A DNA stretch of 64,000 nt from Bacillus mycoides (GCF_018742245.1 NZ_CP036132.1:2103001-2167000); one strand, 5' to 3'; shown: positions 1-8,478, numbered from the stretch's first letter. Notes: generated by a model from the letters alone, not told the origin. Program-made: numbers and translations.

Positions 1-808
1 ACTACCGCTAATCGCAATCCCAACGACTTCTGGTACTGGATCGGAAGTAACAAGTGTAGCAGTAATTACGAATAAAAAAACAGATGTGAAAATGATGATA
101 AAACATCCAAGCTTTATCCCTCATGTTGCGATAATAGACCCGATTTTTACAAGTTCGGTACCACCTCATATTACTGCAGCAACGGGAGTAGATGCATTAT
201 GCCATGCAATTGAAGCTTATATTTCTAAAGTTTCACAACCTCTTACAGATGTTCTTGCTCTTTCAGCTATTGAAAGCATTATGAAATATTTACGTATCGC
301 ATATGAAGATGGAGATAATATGGAAGCAAGGGAAGCAATGATGATTGCTTCATTACAAGCTGGGATTGCTTTTTCAAATGCATCTGTTACATTAGTGCAT
401 GGTATGTCTCGTCCAGTGGGGGCATTATTTCATGTGCCACATGGAATATCGAATGCAATACTATTACCTGCAGTTTTAGAGTTTACAAAAATGAGTGCAA
501 TAAAAAGGTTAGCGGAAGTAGGACGTAGCTTAAACAAAGATTTGTATTCTCATTCTAATGAAGAAGTAGCGAACTACACGATTGCTGAAATTAAGAAACT
601 TTGTTTTGATCTTCGTATTCCTAATTTAAGAGAATACGGAATTGATGAAGTAGAATTTGAAAATGCTATTTCTAAAATGGCGAAAGATGCTATCGAAAGT
701 GGGAGTCCAAGTAACAATCCACGAGTTCCATCTTATGATGAAATAAAAGAGCTCTATCGAAAATGCTTTGACTATAAATATGAGTCTACTACAAAAGTTA
801 TTTTCTGA
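1..808 (+). CDS. Iron-containing alcohol dehydrogenase, C-terminal part
   Basis: Group III, iron-activated NAD(P)-dependent alcohol/hydroxyacid dehydrogenase, cytosolic. The frame is open from base 2 with no start, so about 110-120 N-terminal residues of a family that usually has 380-400 lie outside the window; 268 residues are visible. The piece begins in the Rossmann half (PTTSGTGSEVTS) and carries the metal-binding helical half, where DALCHAIEAY and HGMSRPVGALFHVPHG hold the candidate iron-binding histidines. It ends at TGA 806-808 with no obvious hairpin after it. The substrate cannot be told from sequence, since butanol, 1,3-propanediol and hydroxybutyrate type enzymes share these motifs. 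Confidence 0.9.
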   Translation, partial: LPLIAIPTTSGTGSEVTSVAVITNKKTDVKMMIKHPSFIPHVAIIDPIFTSSVPPHITAATGVDALCHAIEAYISKVSQPLTDVLALSAIESIMKYLRIAYEDGDNMEAREAMMIASLQAGIAFSNASVTLVHGMSRPVGALFHVPHGISNAILLPAVLEFTKMSAIKRLAEVGRSLNKDLYSHSNEEVANYTIAEIKKLCFDLRIPNLREYGIDEVEFENAISKMAKDAIESGSPSNNPRVPSYDEIKELYRKCFDYKYESTTKVIF

Positions 809-968
809 ATATTCTTTAATTATTTCCGTGGAAATGAAAAATAACTTTAAATCATGTAGAGGGTTTATGTGATAAAGAAAATGTTTTCATTGCTATAAAA
901 CGATATTCATTATGTATAAATTACAGTATTAGTGTTGACTAAAACAATATTATCTTAAAGATGAATAT

Positions 969-1073
969 ATGAAATTAATAGGTCTTATTGGTGGAATGAG
1001 CTGGGAATCATCTACTGAGTATTACAAAATAATAAATGAAGAAATAAAAATAAGATATAATTTTATTATGTAA
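969..1073 (+). pseudogene. Aspartate/glutamate racemase N-terminal stub
   Basis: A 34-codon frame opens MKLIGLIGGMSWESS followed by TEYYKIINEEI, the typical start of an Asp/Glu/hydantoin racemase (GGMSWESx, then a YY..IN helix). It then runs into about nine unrelated residues and TAA at 1071-1073. Intact relatives have about 230 residues and two catalytic cysteines, neither of which is present. There is no good ribosome binding site. I read it as the remnant of a gene whose body has been deleted. The rest of 809-1147 holds nothing else I recognise. Confidence 0.6.
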
Positions 1074-1147
1074 ACAAAATCGTATGTGTGGAAAACATTC
1101 AGAAAATATCTTATAATGTAAGTGGTTACATTTGAGGGGGAATGCGG

Positions 1148-1621
1148 ATGTTTTCAGTTCAACCAATCGCATTTGTACATAATGAAAGAAAGGAAATAAA
1201 AGATGATGAGTGGGGAGATGTAAGATCCTGTATTACTTTAACTGATATGTATACAGAGGAAAGTATACAAGGGATCGAAGAGTTTTCTCATATTGAAGTT
1301 ATTTTCTATTTTCATAAAGTAACAGATGAACAAATTCAACATTCTGCTAGACACCCTAGAAATAATAGTAAGTATCCAAAAGTAGGGATTTTTGCACAGC
1401 GTGGAAAAAATCGTCCGAATCGACTAGGAGCGACAATTGTTAAAGTGATAAAAAGGGATGGAAATGCAATTGTGGTTGAAGGATTAGATGCAATCGATGG
1501 TACACCGATATTGGATATTAAGCCTGTTATGAAAGAATTTATACCGAGGGAAGAAATAAAGCAGCCTAAATGGGCAACAGATATTATGAAACAGTATTGG
1601 AAGGGGAACGGAGTAAAATGA
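1148..1621 (+). CDS. trmO: TrmO/YaeB-family tRNA m6t6A37 methyltransferase-like protein
   Basis: 157 residues of the TrmO (TsaA/VirR) beta-barrel family, which uses S-adenosylmethionine to N6-methylate t6A37 in threonine tRNAs. Family marks are the opening QPIAFVHNERKE, EGIxxFSHIEVIFYFHK-like core (here GIEEFSHIEVIFYFHK), the FAQRGKNRPNRLGATIV segment that binds SAM and tRNA, and EGLDAIDGTPILDIKP. An ATG exists six bases upstream (1142) but lies against the GGGGG ribosome binding site, so 1148 is the better start. The stop overlaps the next start as ATGA at 1618-1621, so the GNAT gene is translationally coupled. The methylation target in Firmicutes is inferred from the E. coli enzyme. Confidence 0.85.
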   Translation: MFSVQPIAFVHNERKEIKDDEWGDVRSCITLTDMYTEESIQGIEEFSHIEVIFYFHKVTDEQIQHSARHPRNNSKYPKVGIFAQRGKNRPNRLGATIVKVIKRDGNAIVVEGLDAIDGTPILDIKPVMKEFIPREEIKQPKWATDIMKQYWKGNGVK

Positions 1622-2058
1622 GAATATATGAAGCAACAATTGCAGATTTAGATGGACTAGCATCTGTTTTTAATAACTATCGAGTATTTTATCGACAAGA
1701 TTCTGATATTGAAGGAGCAAAAGTGTTTTTACGAAATCGAATCGAGAGAAAAGAATCCATTATTTTCGTCGCAGTTGAAGACGGTGAATATATTGGATTC
1801 ACGCAACTATATCCTTCGTTTTCTTCCATTTCGATGAAAGAATTATGGATTTTAAATGATCTGTTTGTACAAGAGGCAAAGCGCGGAGCCGGAACAGGTA
1901 AAAAATTATTAGAAGCTGCTAAAGAATTCGCCTTAGAAAATGGCGCAAAAGGTGTAAAATTACAAACAGAGATTGATAATTTATCAGCTCAGCGATTATA
2001 CGCTGAAAATGGATATTTGAGAGATAATCGTTATTTCCATTATGAATTAACTTTTTGA
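1618..2058 (+). CDS. GNAT-family N-acetyltransferase
   Basis: 146-residue single-domain acetyl-CoA-dependent acyltransferase. It shows the GNAT order: an N-terminal substrate part (MRIYEATIADLDGLASVF), the central strands (FVAVEDGEYIGFTQLYP), and the acetyl-CoA pyrophosphate loop as AKRGAGTGKKLLEAA, then NLSAQRLYAENGY near the end. The start at 1618 is preferred to an in-frame ATG at 1570 because 1570 lies inside the TrmO gene, while 1618 has GGGGAACGGAG in front and overlaps the TrmO stop by four bases. The substrate (small molecule or protein) is unknown. Confidence 0.88.
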   Translation: MRIYEATIADLDGLASVFNNYRVFYRQDSDIEGAKVFLRNRIERKESIIFVAVEDGEYIGFTQLYPSFSSISMKELWILNDLFVQEAKRGAGTGKKLLEAAKEFALENGAKGVKLQTEIDNLSAQRLYAENGYLRDNRYFHYELTF

Positions 2059-2070
2059 AATATATATAGT

Positions 2071-2115
2071 TAAATGAGACGTTTTCAAAGTGAAGACGTC
2101 TCATTTAATTTTTTT
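2071..2115. terminator. Bidirectional intrinsic terminator
   Basis: A 12-bp stem (TAAATGAGACGT at 2071-2082 pairs with 2096-2107) with T-rich flanks on both strands separates the convergent GNAT and HAD genes. Confidence 0.85.
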
Positions 2116-2641
2116 ATTGATGATTTAAAATCCAATTTGTAGCGTCTTCAAAGTTTTCTGCAATGTAATTCGGTTCAATATGTGCCCATTTGTCTCGGAA
2201 CGTATGTAAAGCATCATATCCAGCACCAGTTCGAACTAATATTGTTGTTGCATTTACTTTTGCACCAGCAACAATATCAGTCCAGCGATCACCGATTACA
2301 GCGCATTTTGTTAAATCAAGCCTATGTTTTTCTGCTGCTTGCAGGAGCATACCTGTGCTCGGTTTGCGGCATTCACATCCGCCACCATGTTTATGAGGAC
2401 AAAGGTAAATATCATCAAAACCAAACTCTTTTAATTCTTGAACAAAATCATTCGCAGTTGCTTTTCCATCCGCGATACCTGGTTGATTCGTAAAAGAGAA
2501 TAGTTTAATATTTTGAGCTTTTAACTTTTGTAAAGATTCCTTTGTAAAAGAAAATAATGTGAAAGAACCTGGATAATGTATTGTAGTATCACCGCCAATT
2601 GTTCCGTCACGATCAATGAAAATAGCTTCAATGTTTTTCAT
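2114..2641 (-). CDS. HAD-IIIA phosphatase, histidinol-phosphate/heptose-bisphosphate type
   Basis: 175-residue cytosolic phosphatase of the HAD superfamily, class IIIA without a cap. Motif I is FIDRDGTIGG (nucleophile Asp and acid/base Asp), motif II FSFTNQPG, a Zn-binding-like CPHKHGGGCECRKP loop typical of GmhB-type D,D-heptose 1,7-bisphosphate phosphatases and of HisB-N, and motif IV VIGDRWTDIVAG. AAAGGA lies about eight bases before the ATG. It stands alone between a terminator and a divergent ABC operon. No heptose pathway gene is nearby, so the substrate is open. Confidence 0.85.
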   Translation of the reverse strand: MKNIEAIFIDRDGTIGGDTTIHYPGSFTLFSFTKESLQKLKAQNIKLFSFTNQPGIADGKATANDFVQELKEFGFDDIYLCPHKHGGGCECRKPSTGMLLQAAEKHRLDLTKCAVIGDRWTDIVAGAKVNATTILVRTGAGYDALHTFRDKWAHIEPNYIAENFEDATNWILNHQ

Positions 2642-2733
2642 AGTTACAGTCCTTTCAATTTAAAACTACAAACATTAAATATTCTCTTGAAATATGTTTT
2701 TTCCTGCTACCGAAACAAATATATCAGAAGTGA

Positions 2734-2739
2734 TATAAT
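2734..2739 (+). promoter_or_regulatory. Extended -10 promoter for the EcsAB-like operon
   Basis: TGATATAATA gives a perfect TATAAT preceded by TGn, 68 bases before the ATPase start. No good -35 is seen, as is common for extended -10 promoters. Confidence 0.45.
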
Positions 2740-2806
2740 ACTAAATTAAGAGGGATATGTTATCATTTTCCTTGATTGTAATGTAAATGGAAAGAAGGTA
2801 AGTATT

Positions 2807-3517
2807 ATGCTAGAGGTGAATATCCGCTCAGCCGGATATGAAATTGGTGAAAAGACAGTTCATGATATTGCCTTTGCAATTGAAAAAGGCGAGTTAGTTG
2901 CTCTTATTGGTGCGAATGGCGCAGGAAAGAGTACGACAATTAAATCGATACTCGGTTTGCTTGTGAATACGGATGGTGAAATCTCGTTTGGTGAAAAGAA
3001 AAATCCATGTGCATATGTACCGGAACATCCCACTTATTATGATTATTTAACTTTGTGGGAGCATATTGAATTGTTAATGGCTGCCCGTGGAAATGAAGAG
3101 GGAAATTGGGAGGACAAAGCAAGGGAATTATTACATACGTTTCGAATGGAAAAACATATACACGAATACATATCAAATTTTTCAAAAGGTATGAAACAAA
3201 AATCGATGCTAATATTAGCATTTTTAACAGAGCCAGATTTCTATATTATCGATGAGCCTTTTATCGGTTTAGATCCAGTAGCCACGAAAGACTTTTTGAA
3301 TTACTTATATAAAGAAAAAGAGCGAGGAGCAGGTATATTACTTTGTACGCACGTGCTGGATACAGCTGAAAGAATTTGTGAAAGATTTTTACTCATTTCG
3401 CAAGGTACATTAGTAGCAGATGGGCATTTAGAGGCGATCCAATCGTTAGCAGAAATGCCAGGAAGTACACTGTTAGATTGTTTCGATGCAATTGTAAGGC
3501 GGGAACAAAATGATTAA
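2807..3517 (+). CDS. ABC transporter ATP-binding protein, EcsA-like
   Basis: 236-residue nucleotide-binding domain. Walker A is GANGAGKST (residues 35-43), the signature is FSKGMKQK (a common LSGGQ variant in ABC-2 exporters), and Walker B with catalytic Glu is FYIIDEPFIGLDP, followed by the switch His in CTHVLD. It overlaps the next gene by eight bases (3510-3517), so the two form an ATPase-permease pair. The partner has the EcsB length and fold, hence the name. B. subtilis EcsAB affects secretion and competence, but orthology is not certain, since this genome may have another Ecs pair elsewhere. Confidence 0.88.
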   Translation: MLEVNIRSAGYEIGEKTVHDIAFAIEKGELVALIGANGAGKSTTIKSILGLLVNTDGEISFGEKKNPCAYVPEHPTYYDYLTLWEHIELLMAARGNEEGNWEDKARELLHTFRMEKHIHEYISNFSKGMKQKSMLILAFLTEPDFYIIDEPFIGLDPVATKDFLNYLYKEKERGAGILLCTHVLDTAERICERFLLISQGTLVADGHLEAIQSLAEMPGSTLLDCFDAIVRREQND

Positions 3518-4709
3518 ACAACAGTTTAATAAAAGGTTACGTCATGAATTGCAAAGAAAATGGAAAGCGATTCGTTCTGTAACAGATTGGACAGTAGCAT
3601 TATATATTGTTATTCCCGCACTTATATTTATTGTAATGTATTATCGTTCATTATGGATAAAAGAACTATCAATGGAAGAGACCGTTTATTTTGGATTAGG
3701 TTTACTTGCATTTTACTTTGTTACATTTTCAAGAGGAGTTCGCTCATTTTTTGAACAAGCAGATAGCTTATTTTTAATTTCGTACCCAAATCATATGCGA
3801 AGATTAATGAAGCTTGGCATGATATATACGTTAATTCGGATTGCAATAACGAACGCAATTGTAGTATTCATTATGCTGCCTATATTGATGAAAAGTATGG
3901 GAGCGACAATTATACAAATCGTACTGTTCTGGATTTTCTTTACTGTTTTTCGATTTATGCTATCGTTGTTGACGAGATTCATAAATGTACGTGTGGGGAA
4001 ACGATGGGTGTTATTGATTATAAAAGATGTTATATTTTCTTTTAGTTTGATTTTTTTTGGAATCAGTGTATTTTTTATTTATAAAAATCCATTGTATTCC
4101 ATATTATTTATCGGTCTAGCAGCTTTATTTACTATAGTCTTGGTAAAAGAAAAGATGAATTATAAAAATTTCTTTTTTAAAGAAGTTGAGAAAGAGAAAG
4201 AAGAAAGTATGCGTTGGACGGTAGGGATTATGCAAGTTGGTGGCCATGCTGTGAAGCCAAGTAGTTCGAATAAAAAACCGTGGATGTTCCCTCGTTCTAA
4301 AAAGATATTAGGAAAAAAATCTGATTCGCGTATTGTAGAAGCGTTTTTAAAAGAATTTTTGCGTACAAGTAGTGCTTTAATGTTTTATGTTCAAATTGTA
4401 TGTATAAGTACTGTAAGTATTATCGTGACTCCGCAGTGGATAACAGTTATTATTCTTGTATTTGCTATAGTTGCTATTTCTCGCTATGCGCGTGATTATT
4501 GGAATGAATTTACGAAGAAAATGTTTCTACATTTATATTGTGATGAAGGAGAATTACTATTATTAAGGTGGAAGGCGGATCGTTATTTGCTCCTTCCAGT
4601 CGTATTTATGTACGGAACAGTCATCCTCTCACAGTTTTATTTATTGCCAGCAGTAATTATTGGAGTTATTTTTATAGTATTCATTGGTTGGATTGTATTT
4701 TTACCATAG
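3510..4709 (+). CDS. ABC transporter permease, EcsB family
   Basis: 399-residue membrane protein with several hydrophobic stretches grouped in two blocks (about residues 28-48, 60-80, 100-150, 170-215 and 290-395), separated by a charged cytoplasmic part (about 215-285, KEVEKEKEESMRW). Length and the N-terminal basic start MIKQQFNKRLRHELQRKWK fit the EcsB family (about 400 residues). Its start lies inside the end of the ATPase gene, so expression is coupled. A strong terminator follows directly. The transported substrate is unknown. Confidence 0.82.
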   Translation: MIKQQFNKRLRHELQRKWKAIRSVTDWTVALYIVIPALIFIVMYYRSLWIKELSMEETVYFGLGLLAFYFVTFSRGVRSFFEQADSLFLISYPNHMRRLMKLGMIYTLIRIAITNAIVVFIMLPILMKSMGATIIQIVLFWIFFTVFRFMLSLLTRFINVRVGKRWVLLIIKDVIFSFSLIFFGISVFFIYKNPLYSILFIGLAALFTIVLVKEKMNYKNFFFKEVEKEKEESMRWTVGIMQVGGHAVKPSSSNKKPWMFPRSKKILGKKSDSRIVEAFLKEFLRTSSALMFYVQIVCISTVSIIVTPQWITVIILVFAIVAISRYARDYWNEFTKKMFLHLYCDEGELLLLRWKADRYLLLPVVFMYGTVILSQFYLLPAVIIGVIFIVFIGWIVFLP

Positions 4710-4737
4710 AAAAAGAGCCGGAAATGGCTCTTTTTCT
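4710..4737 (+). terminator. Intrinsic terminator after the EcsAB-like operon
   Basis: AAAAAGAGCC pairs with GGCTCTTTTT around a six-base loop, then T residues. It also lies just past the stop of the small minus-strand gene at 4736-4813. Confidence 0.85.
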
Positions 4738-4813
4738 AGTCTGTAACACACTGATAAATAAAATATACTAAAACGAGTATGCTTGCGGCGGAATATATGA
4801 CATCTAAAGTCAT
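4736..4813 (-). CDS. Small single-pass membrane protein, 25 residues
   Basis: ATG at 4811-4813 (minus) is preceded by a near-perfect GAGGAGG ribosome binding site at 7-base spacing and opens a 25-codon frame: MTLDVIYSAASILVLVYFI then YQCVTD and TAG. The middle is one hydrophobic helix of about 16-18 residues with an acidic end on each side, like KdpF-type or other small membrane proteins that modulate a larger partner. It is convergent with the EcsB-like gene and shares its terminator. No function can be assigned. The ribosome binding site is the main reason to believe it. Confidence 0.6.
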   Translation of the reverse strand: MTLDVIYSAASILVLVYFIYQCVTD

Positions 4814-4991
4814 TTGATCGCCTCCTCATTGTTGTTGTATTTCTAGTGTATGAAATCTTACAATTTCATATTCAAGTGAAAAATATGTGAACGTTAACAA
4901 ATTTGTAAAGTGCAAAAATTACAATCATTTTGTATAATAGAAGAAACAACCGTTAAATAAAATATAATGAGTGAAAGGGGAGGGAACATAA

Positions 4992-5579
4992 ATGCCAAAT
5001 TGGTTTAGAAAAACCTTAGTCGCATTAATTACCGTATTTACGTTTGGTTTAGTGACGCCTCCTTCCATATTACTTGATAATGCCAAAGCTGCGGACAAGC
5101 CTACGAGCACAGCTGGGCAACAAAATTTGGAGAGTACGTCCTATACATATGAAGAAACGAATGATAGGTTAACCACCGATACTTTTGTTAACTATGCGAT
5201 GCAAGAAGCAGAGAAGCAATCTATGCAAAAATTCGGATCTAAAATTGGGCCTGTAATTGAAGATGAATTTAAAGATGTTGTATTACCTAAAATTGAAGAG
5301 GCAATCGCGGAACTTGCAAATGATGTGCCAGAAGAATCGTTACAATCATTAGCAATTTCTCAAAGACCAGCTGGCGGAAATAATGAAAAGATTTTTCATG
5401 TTTATGACACGAAATCCGGAAATGACTTACTGCGATTTCATGTAAGGAGAGATCATCCACCGCAAGATGGATATTATTTTAATTTCCACTATCATCGTTT
5501 TGATGATGGATACTCAGGACACCATGAGTTAGGAAATATTTATTGGAATACGAATGTACCGCCGAAATGGTTGTCTTAA
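4992..5579 (+). CDS. ypjP: YpjP-family protein
   Basis: 195 residues. The N-terminus MPNWFRKTLVALITVFTFGLV is a signal peptide or anchor, so the protein is probably exported or membrane-tethered. The C-terminal half is the conserved YpjP domain: FGSKIGPVIEDEF, EKIFHVYDTKSGNDLLRF, HVRRDHPPQDGYYFNFHYH and HHELGNIYWNTNVPPKW. In B. subtilis ypjP sits directly before thyB-dfrA; here thyA-dfrA follows after about 7 kb of extra genes, which supports both the name and an insertion into an ancestral block. Function is unknown. GAAAGGGGAGGG precedes the ATG. Confidence 0.85.
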   Translation: MPNWFRKTLVALITVFTFGLVTPPSILLDNAKAADKPTSTAGQQNLESTSYTYEETNDRLTTDTFVNYAMQEAEKQSMQKFGSKIGPVIEDEFKDVVLPKIEEAIAELANDVPEESLQSLAISQRPAGGNNEKIFHVYDTKSGNDLLRFHVRRDHPPQDGYYFNFHYHRFDDGYSGHHELGNIYWNTNVPPKWLS

Positions 5580-5582
5580 TGA

Positions 5583-5611
5583 AGAACAAGAGAAAATCTT
5601 GTTCTTTTTTA
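5583..5611 (+). terminator. Intrinsic terminator after ypjP
   Basis: AGAACAAGA pairs with TCTTGTTCT (5583-5591, 5597-5605), followed by TTTTT. Confidence 0.85.
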
Positions 5612-5685
5612 TGTGTATGAAAGGGTAAGACATTTATGCTGTTGAATAACATAGGTTTAGGAAGAAAAACAAAGGGAGTATGGGA

Positions 5686-6321
5686 ATGCAAAAATACATT
5701 GTTTTTGACTTTGATGGCACGTTAGTAGATTCACAAAATATATTTGTACCAATTTATAATCAACTTGCTGAAAAGCATGGATATAAGATAGTTAGTGAGG
5801 AAGAGATCGAGCCTTTACGAAAACTGACTATTGCTGAAAGATGTAAAAAACTCGATGTGCCACTGTATAAACTTCCTATATTGGCGCTAGAGTTTTATAA
5901 ATTATATCAACCTGCTATAAAAGATCTCGTTTTATTTCATGGGATGAAGGATGTATTAGATGAATTACATAAAAAAGGCTACGGGATTGCGGTTATATCT
6001 TCGAACTCAGAAGAGCATATTAGGGCATTTTTACATAATAATGGAATAGAAAACATTCAAGAAGTGTATTGTTCTAAAAATTTGTTTGGTAAAGATAAAA
6101 TGATAAAAAGATTTTTAAAGTCGAAAAAGCTAACAGAACAAGATATGTTGTATGTCGGTGATGAACAACGTGATATTGCAGCTTGTAAAAAAGCTGGTGT
6201 GAATGTGATTTGGGTTTCGTGGGGGTATGACGTAATTGAGACGGTAAAAGGAGACGCGCCAGATTATATGGTTAATACGCCAGGGGAAATTGTGCAAGTA
6301 GTACAGGCGGCACATTCTTAA
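5686..6321 (+). CDS. HAD-family hydrolase, phosphoglycolate-phosphatase-like
   Basis: 211-residue cytosolic HAD phosphatase with an alpha-helical type 1 cap. Motif I is FDFDGTLVDSQ, motif II ISSNSEEH, the motif III Lys lies in FGKDKMIKRFLK, and motif IV is YVGDEQRDIAACKKAG, followed by VIWVSWGYD as in Gph/PpaX-type enzymes. The ATG six bases upstream (5680) is only one base from the AAAGGGAG site, so 5686 is chosen. The substrate is probably a small phosphomonoester. Confidence 0.87.
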   Translation: MQKYIVFDFDGTLVDSQNIFVPIYNQLAEKHGYKIVSEEEIEPLRKLTIAERCKKLDVPLYKLPILALEFYKLYQPAIKDLVLFHGMKDVLDELHKKGYGIAVISSNSEEHIRAFLHNNGIENIQEVYCSKNLFGKDKMIKRFLKSKKLTEQDMLYVGDEQRDIAACKKAGVNVIWVSWGYDVIETVKGDAPDYMVNTPGEIVQVVQAAHS

Positions 6322-6322
6322 T

Positions 6323-6511
6323 ATAAATAAACTTCGAGCAGGTATTCATCATATTGAATTTTGGGTAGCAAAGTTTCTTGCGGGTAATAAGGTGAAGGTT
6401 ATACGTGGTCCTATTGAAATGAATCATTATTCGGATGGTTAGACAATAGACTTTTATGACCCGAATGGCTTTATTGTAGAGGTTGCGTATACACCGAATA
6501 CAGAAATGTAA
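6323..6511 (+). pseudogene. Decayed VOC (glyoxalase/bleomycin-resistance fold) gene
   Basis: Reading from 6323 gives INKLRAGIHHIEFWVA, then after a short junction KVIRGPIEMNHYSDG, a TAG at 6440-6442, and TIDFYDPNGFIVEVAYTP to TAA at 6509-6511. These are the first and last segments of a VOC-family protein (usually 120-150 residues), including metal-ligand-like HHIEFWV and DFYDPNGFIVEV. Three lesions are visible: ATA where a start ATG is expected, loss of the middle (about 60-80 residues), and a nonsense codon. It lies directly between two intact-looking frames and cannot make the protein. Confidence 0.75.
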
Positions 6512-6522
6512 GGAGAATAGAC

Positions 6523-7456
6523 ATGAAGATAATTACAACGTGGAAAAACAGTATACAAATAGTGAAAAATGCCGCAAACATTGAAGAAATCTCTAAAGGT
6601 TTCTCTCCTGATAAAAAAATATATTATTACGACTACTGATGATGAAAAATATTTATTACGGGCAGGCAATATAAAAGAGTATGAAAGAAAGAAAATAGAG
6701 TTTCAAATTTTAAAAGAAATGCAAAAACGAAACGTACAAGCACAAAGACCGATTGAACTCGGTATGTTGGAAGAAGTAGGTTTATGCTATAGTGTTTTTT
6801 CATATTTAGAAGGGGAAGATGCGAAGAATCTGTTACCTACATATACGCCAAGAGAACAATATAATATTGGTATAGAAGCAGGAAAAGACTTAGCAACAAT
6901 GCATACACATGAAGCTCCTAAGGATATACTCCCATGGTATGAAAGAGCAATGAAAAAACATAGAAAATATTTAGATGCGTATAAAACATGCGGAATTAAA
7001 ATTGAAAATGATGATAGAATCATTAAGTTTATAGATGAAAATGAAATGTATGTAAAGAATCGTCCAAATCGATTTCAACACGATGATTTTCATTTAGAAA
7101 ATATAATCATACGGGATAAAAAATATGTAGGTGTTGTTGATTTTAACGGCTATGATTGGGGCGATCCACTTCATGATTTCGTGAAAATTGCATTATTTGC
7201 AAGAGACATTAGTATCCCGTACTCAATTGGCCAAGTTGAAGGCTATTTCAATGGGAGCATTCCAGAGGATTTTTGGAGATTATATGCAGTATATGTAGGT
7301 ATGACTGTTTTTTCATCGGTTGTTTGGTGTTTACGAGCAGCGCCGCATATGTTAGATGATACGTTAGAGCGTCTTCATATTGTATTAGAAGACCATAAAA
7401 ATTTTGAATTATCAAAGCCAATCTGGTTTGATAGTGAAATGATGAATAGAAAATAA
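6523..7456 (+). CDS. Aminoglycoside-phosphotransferase (APH) family kinase, probable frameshift near the N-terminus
   Basis: APH/choline-kinase-fold phosphotransferase. The C-terminal lobe has the Brenner motif QHDDFHLENIIIRD and the metal-binding VVDFNGYDWGDP, followed by HDFVKIALF. The ATG at 6523 has AAGGAGAATAG in front and encodes MKIITTWKNSIQIV followed by NAANIEEISKGFSPDKK, but that frame stops at about 6640. The frame carrying YIITTTDDEKYLLRAG onward begins only at ATG 6569, which has no ribosome binding site. A seven-A run at 6613-6619 joins them: removing one A gives a continuous 310-residue protein. The strain copy is therefore frameshifted, slippage-rescued, or miscalled. Substrate unknown. 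Confidence 0.8.
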
Positions 7457-7458
7457 GG

Positions 7459-7490
7459 ATAGCAGGTGGGAAATCTCACACCTGCTATTT
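7459..7490 (+). terminator. Hairpin after the APH-like gene
   Basis: ATAGCAGGTG (7459-7468) pairs with CACCTGCTAT (7479-7488). The T-run is poor (TTTGTAAAT), so termination may be weak. Confidence 0.5.
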
Positions 7491-7596
7491 GTAAATAACT
7501 CATGAGACGGTCTCTTTACATACTATATATGTAGTTTTTTTATGAAGGAATGAAAACCTTGACGTCTACTTTATAATATAAAAAGGGGGTGGACTA

Positions 7597-8478
7597 TTGA
7601 AAATCAGGCAAGGCAAATATGAAGAAATAAAATTACGCGATAGAATTCCAGGAATGGTTGAATATATAGAGGACACAATGTTACCTACTGGTTTTCACTA
7701 TTATATTCCTCCTCACTGGCATAGAAGTATTGAAATTAGCCTAGTCGTATATGGAGAGGTTTTCTTGTATGTGAATGGGCAAAAAAAGAAAGTATCCGCT
7801 GGCGAATTTATTTTTGTGAATAGTGGCGATGTTCATGAATTCGAAAAAGTTGAAAATACAAGTTGTGCAGTAATGATGTTGATTATTTCTTATGAATTTC
7901 TTAAAGAGGTAAATGGAGATTTTGATAAATATAGATTTAATATAAAAGAATCAGTTGTTCAGAAAACTAACCTCCAGCAAATATTTTATGAATTAAAGGA
8001 GTTAGTCGCAAATTCTGATGATTTAAGTTACATAAAAATTAATAGTCTAATTTATGAAATTGTTTATATTCTATTGCGATATTGCAAAGATGGAGAGAAT
8101 ATAGACAATAATTATCAACTTGGAAATAGACAGAAAGAAATGATTACATATATTTATAAACATTATGATGAAGAACTTAAACTGAAAGATGTGGCCAAAC
8201 ATTTTTTTGTAAGTGAAGAACATTTTTCACGTATGTTCAAAAAATCGTTCGGATCAAATTTCACCACTTTTTTAACGAGATATAGGCTCTATAAAGCGTA
8301 TGAAGATATTATTAGAAGTACAAATTCTATACAAGATATAGCAGTAAAACACGGATTTCCAAATGTAAAATCATTTATTTCACAGTTTAAAGAGAAATAT
8401 GGATATACACCATTACAGTATAGAAAAAATATCATATCAAAAAATGCCTATAATTGTATCAAATATAAACAACAATAA
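7597..8478 (+). CDS. AraC-family transcriptional regulator with cupin sensor
   Basis: 293 residues. An N-terminal cupin-like effector domain (HYYIPPHWHRSIEISLV, FVNSGDVHEF) is followed by two helix-turn-helix units at the C-terminus: LKDVAKHFFVSEEHFSRMFK and IQDIAVKHGFPNVKSFISQF, ending in the canonical KEKYGYTPLQYRK. The start is TTG at 7597 with AAAAGGGGGTGG in front. It is followed on the same strand by an esterase and a PAP2 phosphatase after a strong terminator, which makes these the most likely local targets. The effector is unknown. Confidence 0.9.
   Translation: MKIRQGKYEEIKLRDRIPGMVEYIEDTMLPTGFHYYIPPHWHRSIEISLVVYGEVFLYVNGQKKKVSAGEFIFVNSGDVHEFEKVENTSCAVMMLIISYEFLKEVNGDFDKYRFNIKESVVQKTNLQQIFYELKELVANSDDLSYIKINSLIYEIVYILLRYCKDGENIDNNYQLGNRQKEMITYIYKHYDEELKLKDVAKHFFVSEEHFSRMFKKSFGSNFTTFLTRYRLYKAYEDIIRSTNSIQDIAVKHGFPNVKSFISQFKEKYGYTPLQYRKNIISKNAYNCIKYKQQ

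Noticed and set aside
2734..4709. Second copy of the full ecs operon
   Set aside because: Only an EcsA/EcsB-like pair is present, without the third ecs gene, and orthology cannot be set from this window.
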